A stretch of 8,598 bases of DNA, from the NCBI GenBank assembly GCA_934662525.1, contig CAKUKJ010000076.1:1-8598 (forward strand), read 5' to 3'. The notes beneath the pieces were generated by a model, which was not told the origin of the DNA, searched no databases, and saw only the letters and a program-made list of their open reading frames with translations. The DNA comes from an uncultured Coriobacteriales bacterium (GTDB lineage Bacteria; Actinomycetota; Coriobacteriia; Coriobacteriales; UMGS124). Both the position numbers and the translations under genes were made by a program. Below, in pieces: positions 1-5,869 of this stretch (the first letter of the stretch is position 1; the number at the start of each line of letters is the position of its first letter).

Positions 1-2
1 CA

Positions 3-140
3 GATTCTAGGGCGAGGGCCGCCCCGCATTCAGGGCCAATCAGAACAAGCGCTTACACCAACATTTCCGACGCGATCGTGAATCCGGGTTGTGGGGTCGT
101 GCGTCATGCCGCCGAGGAGTACATCCTGACGCCGGTGTAA
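3..140 (+). CDS. Possible 3' end of an unidentified upstream gene (partial)
   Basis: This frame is open from the left edge of the window and ends at TAA (138-140), giving about 45 residues that finish in EEYILTPV. From about base 54 onward most codons end in G or C, as in the real genes of the window, and the residues look like ordinary protein (NISDAIVNPGCGVVRHA). The first fifteen codons include less typical ones (AGG, AGA, ACA, TCA). I do not recognise the family. The tail of a large oxidoreductase, for example a molybdopterin enzyme, is possible but is a guess. A 139-bp gap separates it from the next gene. It could also be a chance open frame, since it is short. Confidence 0.4.
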   Translation, partial: DSRARAAPHSGPIRTSAYTNISDAIVNPGCGVVRHAAEEYILTPV

Positions 141-268
141 GGGCGTCTAAAGCCCGAATCGGGGATACTATGCGCCCAACGTCCAAATTCTATGCCGGGT
201 GATTGGGCGTTCAGATCCGTGGTATCTTTTGGGCTGGTAAATGGTTCTATGCGTGCCGGTGCGATGTT

Positions 269-276
269 GGAGGAAG
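269..276 (+). promoter_or_regulatory. Ribosome binding site that fixes the start at 279
   Basis: GGAGGAAG lies just before the ATG at 279; five bases separate its GGAGG core from the ATG. The upstream in-frame ATG codons at 192, 249 and 264 have no comparable purine-rich sequence in front of them, so the start at 279 is preferred. Confidence 0.75.
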
Positions 277-278
277 TC

Positions 279-1874
279 ATGGGGGTCGAACGGATTGCGA
301 CGGACACGTACGATTTTGAACGCGTGCGTATGGCGGGCATCACATACGTTGACAAGACCTCGCTGATTTACCTGCTTGCCGAGGGCACACTGGGTTTTCA
401 GTTCTTCCTCTCCCGCCCCCGCCGCTTCGGCAAGTCGCTCCTTATCTCGACCAGCCAGAAGCTCTTCGAGGGCAGGCGCGACCTGTTCGGGGGGCTGGCG
501 ATAGACTCGCTGCCCTGGGACTGGGACGCGAGGTACCCGGTGCTGCGCCTCGACATGAGCCTGTGCTCGGGGGACACGGTTGAGGAGGTGGAGAGGCGCG
601 TCCTGGTGACGCTGGGTTCCGAGGCGGCGCGTTTGGGGGTGTCCTTGCGCAACGAGGACGACGTCCCCTCCTGCTTCCGCTCCCTCGTCGAGGACGTCGC
701 CGCCGCCGGCCCCGGCGGCCAGTGCGTGCTGCTCGTCGACGAGTACGACAAGCCCCTCACGCAGTGGGTGGGCACGCAGGAGGTCCTGCCCTTCCAGTCC
801 TTCCTCAAGTCCTTCTACGGGGTCGTGAAGGCCACCGAGTCAAAGCAGCGCTTCTGCCTCATGACGGGGGTGTCCAAGTTCTCGAAGGTCTCGATATTCT
901 CCGACCTCAACAACCTCACCGACGTCACGATGGACATGCGTTTCTCGGCGCTTCTGGGCTACACGCACGAGGAGGTGCGGGCGAACTTCCCGGGCCGCCT
1001 CGCGGCGCTCGCTCAGGCGTTGGGAACCGACGCCGGCGGGGCGTTCGACCGCCTCATCTCCATGTACGACGGCTACTGCTTCGACCGCTCGATGACACGC
1101 GTATTCAACCCCGTGTCGCTCGGCCGCTGCCTCGACTCGTCCGACATGCGCTCCTACTGGTTCGAGACGGGCACACCCGGCTGGCTCATGTCGTATGCGA
1201 AGAAGGAGCCTATCGACGTCGACTCGTTCACTTTGAGTGACGCCGACCTGGGTACCTTTGAGCCAGCGAACCCCTCCATGCCTGCTGTCCTGTTCCAAAC
1301 GGGATATCTCACCATCAAGGAGGTCTGGGGTCAGGATATGGGCACGGTTTACGACCTTGGTTTTCCCAACAGGGAGGTCTCGGCCGGCTTCAACCGCTGG
1401 CTTGCCAACGCCTATATGCGCCCTGGCACCGACGTCTCCAAGACAAGCGGCTGGGCCGTTGCTTGCCAGCGCTCGCTGCGCGCGGGCGACGCGGCCGGTT
1501 TCATGGAGGCCCTCGAGTCCTTCTTTTCCTCTATCGGTTACGATTTGACTGACCGCCTCTCCGAGCAGGCCTACCAATGCGTTGCCGTGGCCATCCTGCG
1601 CTTCATAGGCATCTACCTCGACGCCGAGGTCACCACCTCTAGGGGCCGCATAGACATGGTCATGAGCGCCCCGGGCCATGTCTTCGTCATGGAGATGAAG
1701 GTCGCCTCCGGTGAACAGGCCGGCCAAAAGGCCGCGCAGGCGGCCCTGGCCCAGATTCGCGAGCGCGGCTACGCCGAGCCCTACCGCGCCTCGGGCTGCG
1801 AAGTGCTCCTCCTCGGCGTGGTCTTCGACTGCCTTACGCACAACGTGGGCGCCTGGGTGGGCGAGGGGCTGTAG
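279..1874 (+). CDS. AAA-ATPase-like protein with C-terminal PD-(D/E)XK nuclease-fold domain (PF09820/DUF1703 type)
   Basis: With the start at 279 the protein has 531 residues, the usual size for this family. The N-terminus opens with the family signature: a short DF-x-x-VR stretch and YVDKT at about residues 23-27. Next come a Walker A-like RPRRFGKS (about 46-53) and a Walker B-like VLLVDEYDKP (about 150-159). The family motif TGVSKFSKVSIFS follows at about 196-208, then YDGYCF and NPVS near 263-280. The C-terminal domain has a PD-(D/E)XK pattern, GRID (D459) followed by EMK (E472, K474), so nuclease-like residues are kept. Proteins of this kind are multi-copy and patchily distributed in gut bacteria. 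Their function is not established; mobile-element or defence roles are proposed for relatives. The gene stands alone and converges on the regulator at 1923, with 48 bp between. The in-frame ATG at 192 would add 29 residues with no ribosome binding site. The family call is strong; the biological role is unknown. Confidence 0.9.
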   Translation: MGVERIATDTYDFERVRMAGITYVDKTSLIYLLAEGTLGFQFFLSRPRRFGKSLLISTSQKLFEGRRDLFGGLAIDSLPWDWDARYPVLRLDMSLCSGDTVEEVERRVLVTLGSEAARLGVSLRNEDDVPSCFRSLVEDVAAAGPGGQCVLLVDEYDKPLTQWVGTQEVLPFQSFLKSFYGVVKATESKQRFCLMTGVSKFSKVSIFSDLNNLTDVTMDMRFSALLGYTHEEVRANFPGRLAALAQALGTDAGGAFDRLISMYDGYCFDRSMTRVFNPVSLGRCLDSSDMRSYWFETGTPGWLMSYAKKEPIDVDSFTLSDADLGTFEPANPSMPAVLFQTGYLTIKEVWGQDMGTVYDLGFPNREVSAGFNRWLANAYMRPGTDVSKTSGWAVACQRSLRAGDAAGFMEALESFFSSIGYDLTDRLSEQAYQCVAVAILRFIGIYLDAEVTTSRGRIDMVMSAPGHVFVMEMKVASGEQAGQKAAQAALAQIRERGYAEPYRASGCEVLLLGVVFDCLTHNVGAWVGEGL

Positions 1875-1884
1875 GCCTGCGTTT

Positions 1885-1912
1885 GGGGTCGCGAGGTGTG
1901 CACGCGCACCCC
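1885..1912. terminator. Hairpin in the convergent gap between the ATPase gene and the LuxR gene
   Basis: GGTGTGC (1895-1901) pairs with GCGCACC (1904-1910), with one G-T wobble and a very tight loop. An alternative pairing joins GGGGT (1885-1889) and ACCCC (1908-1912). It sits in the 48-bp gap between two converging stop codons, where a two-way terminator is expected. There is no T-run on either strand, so this is only a weak intrinsic terminator candidate. Confidence 0.35.
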
Positions 1913-1922
1913 ACCGCCCAGC

Positions 1923-3401
1923 TCACTGCCCAATCTCCTGGTCGCCGCACTCTTTGTCGAGAAGGTCTATCGCATCCTGCTGGGAGTGCAAGCCCATCTT
2001 GCGGTAGATGCTCTTCACGTGGCTCTTGACTGTCTCGTCGCCGATGGCGAGTTCGTTGCCGATATAGCTGCGCGTGCGTCCGTGCGCCAGCAGGGCGAAG
2101 ACCTCGGCTTCTCGGGGCGAGAGGCCTGCTTGCTTGGCCAGACGGGCTGTGGCCGCCGCAAGGTCGATTCCCTCGTGGCTTTCGTCGCCGGGCTTTGCAT
2201 AGCCCCAGCCGGTTGTCGCGGTCCTGTTGCCGAAGACGAAAAGGGCGACGAGCAGTATCGCAAACACTGCCCAAGCCGACAGCACCGCGCGGGAGAGGTC
2301 GTCGGGGAAGACGGCCACGCCTGCGGCAGAGAGCGTGGAGCCTACGAACTGGCCGAGCTGTATGGCAAGCATGCTCCATGCGGCGGGAAGCCCCACGGGC
2401 ATGTTCCCCTCTGCGGCGATGATTGGCCATGTGGACCATAACACGATGTAGAAGTACTGATACCCGCATTGGTGCACGGCGGTGCCGATAATCGAGGCGG
2501 GCTCATGGAACGGCAGGAACAAGAAGCCTGCGGCCATGAGCGGTAAGGCGACCTGATACGTGAGGTGGTTGAAGTCGAGCTTCAGCACGCTGGTACTGAA
2601 ATACAGGGCTGCCACACCGGCAACGATAGCGACAATGTTGAGGAAGTCCCGCACGTCAACCCATCGCGGCGAGATGGGTGCCATGAAACCCTTCATCGCG
2701 CCGAAGGAAATGCCGAAGAACAGGGCGATGAGCACAAGGCGTCTGGGGAAAAGGGCGGCGCCCTCAGACAGCTTGCGTGCCTGTTGCTGGCGCAACTGCG
2801 TGCCGTCGGATCGCTTTGCAAGGTCATAGAGGCGCATGCCCGCCACAGGCAGGAGCACGCACAGGAACTGCGCCGCATCGTGCGGCAGCAGGGTGATAAG
2901 CAAATAGCATGCCGAGGCGGTCAGAAGCGACGAGATGAACAGCGAGATTGTCCTTCTCGAACCTTCCGCCGCGAGCAGCTCGCCCCACAGGAGCACGACA
3001 GCTCCGCTGCCCAGGCCGGTGAGGATCGATCCGGCGACATACAGGCCGGTGGCAGCCGGGCGGAACGCGTCGAGCACAAAACCGCTCAACATGAGCGTTC
3101 CCAGGCTGGTGAGCGCTGCCGCAACCCAGGGAAGGGCCTTGACCTCGGCGAGCGTCTTGTGTTTGTGCAGCAGGCGAATTACGCATGCCATACAAGCGAC
3201 GTTGGACAAAAGGGAGATGACCCACAGCGGCTCAATCCGGGACTCGCCCACGAAGGTAAGGCCGCCCGCAAGCGCTGCCTCGCCCTCCGAGTAGAACAAG
3301 GAGCTCCAAAAGACGCACCAGATCCATGTCCAGTGGGCGGCAAAGCCAAGCGACTGTGGTTGAACAACATGCTCGATGAGACCGGGCCGCTTGACTGGCA
3401 T
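1923..3401 (-). CDS. Membrane-integral LuxR-family transcriptional regulator (about 12 membrane segments + C-terminal HTH)
   Basis: The 492-residue protein starts at MPVKRP. The start is placed at 3401 because GAGGAAGG lies ten bases ahead; a longer reading from 3539 adds 46 Arg/Pro-rich residues that look non-coding. Residues about 20-392 are strongly hydrophobic, with about twelve membrane-spanning stretches in the manner of an MFS permease and a polar loop near 190-217 (KRSDGTQLRQQQARK). After a linker, a LuxR/GerE helix-turn-helix fills about 427-482. It has LSPREAEVFALLAHG at its start, DETVKSHVKSIYRKMGLHS as the recognition region, and the conserved Glu and Val/Lys/His positions. Large families of such membrane LuxR regulators are typical of Eggerthellaceae and usually lie beside reductase genes. 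The membrane part is presumed to sense a ligand, while the HTH works at the cytoplasmic face. It is divergent from the FAD reductase at 3765, which is its likely target and may share operators with it. The ligand is unknown. Confidence 0.93.
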   Translation of the reverse strand: MPVKRPGLIEHVVQPQSLGFAAHWTWIWCVFWSSLFYSEGEAALAGGLTFVGESRIEPLWVISLLSNVACMACVIRLLHKHKTLAEVKALPWVAAALTSLGTLMLSGFVLDAFRPAATGLYVAGSILTGLGSGAVVLLWGELLAAEGSRRTISLFISSLLTASACYLLITLLPHDAAQFLCVLLPVAGMRLYDLAKRSDGTQLRQQQARKLSEGAALFPRRLVLIALFFGISFGAMKGFMAPISPRWVDVRDFLNIVAIVAGVAALYFSTSVLKLDFNHLTYQVALPLMAAGFLFLPFHEPASIIGTAVHQCGYQYFYIVLWSTWPIIAAEGNMPVGLPAAWSMLAIQLGQFVGSTLSAAGVAVFPDDLSRAVLSAWAVFAILLVALFVFGNRTATTGWGYAKPGDESHEGIDLAAATARLAKQAGLSPREAEVFALLAHGRTRSYIGNELAIGDETVKSHVKSIYRKMGLHSQQDAIDLLDKECGDQEIGQ

Positions 3402-3411
3402 GACCTGATGA

Positions 3412-3419
3412 CCTTCCTC
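3412..3419 (-). promoter_or_regulatory. Ribosome binding site of the LuxR gene, deciding the start at 3401
   Basis: On the minus strand GAGGAAGG lies ten bases before the ATG at 3401. The spacing is slightly long but acceptable. It supports trimming the open frame from 3539 to 3401. Confidence 0.6.
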
Positions 3420-3441
3420 GGTGTGGCGTTGCCGGGCTGTG

Positions 3442-3447
3442 ATTGTA
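3442..3447 (-). promoter_or_regulatory. Possible -10 box (TACAAT) of the LuxR gene
   Basis: TACAAT on the minus strand matches the -10 consensus at five of six positions and would give a leader of about 35 bases before the start at 3401. No good -35 box is visible about 17 bases upstream, so the promoter would be weak or need an activator. Confidence 0.35.
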
Positions 3448-3479
3448 CCGCGCCGGCGAGATCCACCGGGGCATGGAGA

Positions 3480-3551
3480 TGAGCCGGCTCCGAGCACGGT
3501 TGGGGCCGGTTGGCTCGAAACGCTGCGGAATCGAGCCACGAAATCGAGTCA
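3480..3551. promoter_or_regulatory. Cluster of GAGCC/GGCTC dyads, candidate operator of the divergent regulator/reductase pair
   Basis: Three related elements lie together. The first is a perfect 10-bp palindrome, GAGCCGGCTC (3481-3490). The second is a perfect inverted repeat, TGGCTCGA (3511-3518) and TCGAGCCA (3531-3538), with a 12-bp spacer, so the half-sites are 20 bp apart, close to two helical turns. The third is a direct repeat of the last arm, TCGAGTCA (3544-3551), 13 bp further on. The cluster lies between two divergent genes, one encoding a DNA-binding protein, which is where operators are expected. Binding by this LuxR protein is inferred. The inverted repeat could also act as an RNA hairpin. 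Confidence 0.5.
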
Positions 3552-3562
3552 ACCTGTTGACA
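3548..3562 (+). promoter_or_regulatory. Consensus -35 box TTGACA overlapping a GTCAA/TTGAC palindrome
   Basis: TTGACA at 3557-3562 matches the -35 consensus exactly and points toward the reductase gene. The matching -10 position, 17 bp on at 3580-3585, is poor (TCTTTT, three of six). GTCAA (3548-3552) and TTGAC (3557-3561) form a 5-bp inverted repeat across the box. A good -35, a bad -10 and an overlapping dyad would suit a regulated promoter, but 5-bp arms can arise by chance. If used, transcription would start inside the palindromic element at 3577-3663. Confidence 0.35.
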
Positions 3563-3576
3563 TTCCAGCTCAAACA

Positions 3577-3663
3577 CCGTCTTTTGTCTTCCCCCGGCGC
3601 GGGGGAGGGGACGGCACGACCCCCGCTATCCCCCGTTGCAAGGGAAGCGGGGGAGAAAGACGG
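3577..3663. repeat. 87-bp palindromic element with perfect terminal inverted repeats (REP/MITE-like)
   Basis: The ends are perfect 8-bp inverted repeats, CCGTCTTT (3577-3584) and AAAGACGG (3656-3663). Inside are two strong hairpins. The first pairs CCCCC (3591-3595) with GGGGG (3601-3605), extended by flanking pairs. The second pairs CCCCCGCT (3620-3627) with AGCGGGGG (3646-3653) and has an inner TCCC/GGGA stem (3629-3632 with 3642-3645). No target-site duplication is obvious, and I found no second copy in this window. Its make-up resembles a dispersed palindromic repeat or a small non-autonomous element. It lies in the likely leader of the FAD reductase mRNA and could affect its stability or expression. 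Confidence 0.6.
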
Positions 3664-3750
3664 CGATTAGTTTTGGGGATGCCGACGGGCAAGCGAGGCG
3701 TCGCCGTGAGGGGCGCCTGCATAGTCCGACGGTATAAGGGCAAGCGATGC

Positions 3751-3757
3751 AAGGAGG
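3751..3757 (+). promoter_or_regulatory. Ribosome binding site of the FAD reductase, deciding the start at 3765
   Basis: AAGGAGG lies seven bases before the ATG at 3765, an ideal arrangement. The other in-frame ATG, at 3747, lies upstream of this site and would place it inside the coding region, so 3765 is the true start. Confidence 0.85.
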
Positions 3758-3764
3758 AAGCACT

Positions 3765-5534
3765 ATGCAGCACGGCATCACCAGGCGCAATTTTGTGGCA
3801 GCAAGCGGTACCGCGGCGGCAGCGGTCGCCGTTGCCGGAGTGACGGGCGCGGCGGTGGCCGAGGAGGCCGCCGCGGAGATGCCCGTCGGCCCCAACGGCC
3901 AGGCATGCGGCCCCGATGCGGCGGGTCTGCACTCCTGGGAGATTGAGCCTGACCCGATTCCTGCCGACCAGATCGTCTCCACCGAGGACACCGACGTCCT
4001 CGTCATCGGTGCGGGCCTTGCCGGCGTCTGTGCCACTATGGCGGCCCTTGAGGAGGGGGCCAAGGTCATCACCATCGACAAGACGAGCGGTGCCTCGCCC
4101 GTCGGTCGCGGCGTGCACATCGCCGGCTTCCATACCAAGGTTCAGCAGGCGCTCGTCGAGCAGGGCCTCCTCGAGGAGCCCGACTACAACCATGTCGTGC
4201 GTCGTTGGATCAACTGGGCCCAAGGCCGCGTCAAGGAGCCCCTGCTGTGGGAGTTCGCCCACAAGTCTGGCGCCTGCTTCGACTGGCTCTACGATATCGT
4301 CGTCGCCAACGGTATGGAAGCGCTGCTGTGGAACGGCTACTACAAGGGCCCGGATTATACCGAGTACCCGGTGACGCACATCTTCTACCAGGCCGACAAG
4401 TATGAGGAGACCGTCAACTTCACGTTCTACCAGGGTGCCGGCGTGGGCGACGTCTACGGCAACGCGGCGCTCATGCCCGTGCTGTACGACGTCGTTGCCC
4501 AGAAGGGCGGCGAGATCCGCTGGTCCACGAAGTCCGAGCGCCTCATCCGCGAAGGCGACGGCCCCGTGACGGGCGCCATCGTGAGCCTTGAAGATGGCAC
4601 GTACGCTCAGATAAACGCCAAATCGGTCGTCATCGCCGCAGGCGACTACTCCGGCAACGACGACATGCTCAACTATTACGCCCCCATGACCGCCTACGCC
4701 ATGGACGCCCGCTGGTACATGCCTCCGGGCTGCAACACCGGCGACCTGCTCTCCCAGGCAATCTGGGCCGGCGGTGCCATGCAGAAGTCCGAGCCCCATG
4801 CCTGCGTCATGCACCTGGACTTCGGCGCGGCCTCCTATGGATTCCTGCACGTCAACTGGGAGGGCAAGCGCTTCAAGAACGAGGACGTCAACACGCAGTC
4901 CAAGTCGGTCACCAAGGCCCTTCAGACCCACAAGGAGGCCTACTGCATCTATGACTGCCACGGCCTCGAGCAGGTGAAGGAGCAGATTGACAACAACCTG
5001 GGCGGGGGACTCCAGTGGGGCCAGCTCACCCAGCCCGTGGGAGCCGAGTACAACCTCGAGGCCCAGAAGCTCGTGCTCGAGGGCGAGGTTGCCGACGGCA
5101 AGACCTTCCAGGCCGACACGCTTGAAGAGCTCGCCGAGAAGATGGGCGTGCCTGCCGAGAACCTCGTGGCCACGGTCGAGCGCTACAACGAGCTGTGCGA
5201 CCTGGGCAAGGACCTCGACTTCGGCAAGCGCCCTGAGGTCATGGGCAAGATTCTTGAGCCCCCGTTCTACGCCGGCAAGCTTGAGGCCGATTTGCTCACT
5301 GCTTGCGGCGGCCTGCGCACCGACCTCGACTGCCACGTGCTTGACTCCGAGGACCATCCCATCGAGGGCCTCTACGTCTGCGGCTCCTCCGCCGGCGAGT
5401 TCTTCGGCGCGGGCGACTACCCCACCTACGTGCCTGGCATCGGCCACGGCCGCTGCGTGACCTTCGGCCGCATCGCCGGCATCAACGCCGCCGGCGGCGA
5501 CGCGAGCACGGAGATTCCCGACCTGGATATCTAG
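3765..5534 (+). CDS. Tat-exported FAD-dependent oxidoreductase, fumarate reductase flavoprotein family (FAD_binding_2)
   Basis: The protein has 589 residues. The N-terminus is a Tat signal: TRRNF with R7 and R8, then an Ala-rich core and a likely cut after AVA (residue 32). The FAD-binding motif VIGAGLAG is at 80-87, AAGDYSG at 291-297, and the C-terminal FAD-contacting stretch GLYVCGSSAGEFFGAGDYP at 535-553, then FGRIAG at 567-572. GKRFKNE (367-373) carries R369, which matches the catalytic proton-donor Arg of soluble fumarate reductases. Two substrate-carboxylate contacts of those enzymes look changed: the His before the GG is absent (LLTACGG, 511-516), and the usual NRLGGN segment is replaced by VPGIGHGR (556-563). 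Fumarate is therefore unlikely; the substrate is probably some other activated double bond. There is no FMN-binding or haem domain, so an outside electron donor is needed. The divergent LuxR gene likely controls it. Related Eggerthellaceae enzymes reduce varied compounds, and this one cannot be assigned. Confidence 0.94.
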   Translation: MQHGITRRNFVAASGTAAAAVAVAGVTGAAVAEEAAAEMPVGPNGQACGPDAAGLHSWEIEPDPIPADQIVSTEDTDVLVIGAGLAGVCATMAALEEGAKVITIDKTSGASPVGRGVHIAGFHTKVQQALVEQGLLEEPDYNHVVRRWINWAQGRVKEPLLWEFAHKSGACFDWLYDIVVANGMEALLWNGYYKGPDYTEYPVTHIFYQADKYEETVNFTFYQGAGVGDVYGNAALMPVLYDVVAQKGGEIRWSTKSERLIREGDGPVTGAIVSLEDGTYAQINAKSVVIAAGDYSGNDDMLNYYAPMTAYAMDARWYMPPGCNTGDLLSQAIWAGGAMQKSEPHACVMHLDFGAASYGFLHVNWEGKRFKNEDVNTQSKSVTKALQTHKEAYCIYDCHGLEQVKEQIDNNLGGGLQWGQLTQPVGAEYNLEAQKLVLEGEVADGKTFQADTLEELAEKMGVPAENLVATVERYNELCDLGKDLDFGKRPEVMGKILEPPFYAGKLEADLLTACGGLRTDLDCHVLDSEDHPIEGLYVCGSSAGEFFGAGDYPTYVPGIGHGRCVTFGRIAGINAAGGDASTEIPDLDI

Positions 5535-5586
5535 CGGCGGGCTAGCTTTGCCCCAGGAACGGGGCGGCGTAGGCAAGGGTGCATCT

Positions 5587-5643
5587 AAGGGGCTGGTTCC
5601 GGCACGTGTCCGGGGTCGGCTCCTTCGTTTTGGGTTGTTATTT
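5587..5643 (+). terminator. Candidate intrinsic terminator of the FAD reductase gene
   Basis: AAGGGGCT (5587-5594) pairs with GGCTCCTT (5618-5625), with two wobble pairs. An inner CCGG/CCGG pairing (5599-5602 with 5610-5613) adds to it, and a T-rich stretch follows at 5626-5643 (CGTTTTGGGTTGTTATTT). It starts about 50 bases past the stop at 5534. The stem is imperfect, so confidence is moderate. Confidence 0.45.
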
Positions 5644-5784
5644 GCGCATATCGTAATGGATGGCTTGCCTGTCTGGGAGCAATACAAGTTTCATGAGACC
5701 GGGCCTGCCGTGAGGCAATGTTTTAAAGACTTGCCGCACCATTGCTACCGTGCCACTTGAAGCTGACTGTTCGCGGCGTGGGCA

Positions 5785-5806
5785 AAGAAAACGCGGGCGA
5801 CCCCGC
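5785..5806 (-). terminator. Intrinsic terminator of the old yellow enzyme-type gene
   Basis: Read on the minus strand, GCGGG (5806-5802) pairs with CCCGC (5797-5793) around a four-base loop. GTTTTCTTT follows immediately. It lies about 64 bases past the stop codon of the gene that ends at 5870, the expected place for its terminator. Confidence 0.6.
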
Positions 5807-5869
5807 TCCCGACTTGTCTTTGGGAAGCGCGGCCGCCCGACTTACATACAGCTCGGTGTGAGGGCCTGG

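Larger units (their letters stand above)
5535..5869. other. 335-bp convergent intergenic gap without a convincing gene
   Basis: Two genes end head-on across this gap. The only plus-strand open frame (70 codons, 5548-5760) lacks a ribosome binding site and has no recognisable composition. The gap holds a short hairpin GCCCC/GGGGC (5550-5554 with 5561-5565) soon after the reductase stop, the two terminator candidates listed separately, and a direct repeat CCCGACTT (5808-5815 and 5836-5843). Nothing else is seen. Confidence 0.6.

Noticed and set aside
192..278. Longer N-terminus for the AAA-ATPase-like protein
   Set aside because: The ATG at 192 lacks a ribosome binding site and the added residues do not resemble the family's start. 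The ATG at 279 has GGAGGAAG in front.
840..1841. 333-codon open frame on the minus strand
   Set aside because: Antisense to the AAA-ATPase-like gene, with His/Arg/Val/Ala-rich composition typical of a shadow frame.
2565..3482. 305-codon open frame on the plus strand
   Set aside because: Antisense to the membrane LuxR regulator; rich in Arg, Gln and Gly with no domain.
3402..3539. 46-residue N-terminal extension of the membrane LuxR regulator
   Set aside because: The extension is Arg/Pro/Ser-rich, covers the operator-like dyads and has no good ribosome binding site. The ATG at 3401 fits better.
3577..3663. Reading the palindromic element as an intrinsic terminator
   Set aside because: It lies between divergent genes, where no transcript needs ending, and it lacks a T-run directly after either hairpin.
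3570..5687. 705-codon open frame on the minus strand
   Set aside because: It lies antisense to the whole FAD reductase gene, is low-complexity (Val/Leu/Gly/Ala/His-rich) and has no recognisable domain. It is a by-product of the strong G/C bias at third codon positions.
5548..5760. 70-codon plus-strand open frame in the convergent gap
   Set aside because: No ribosome binding site, no coding-like codon pattern, and it spans the terminator candidate.
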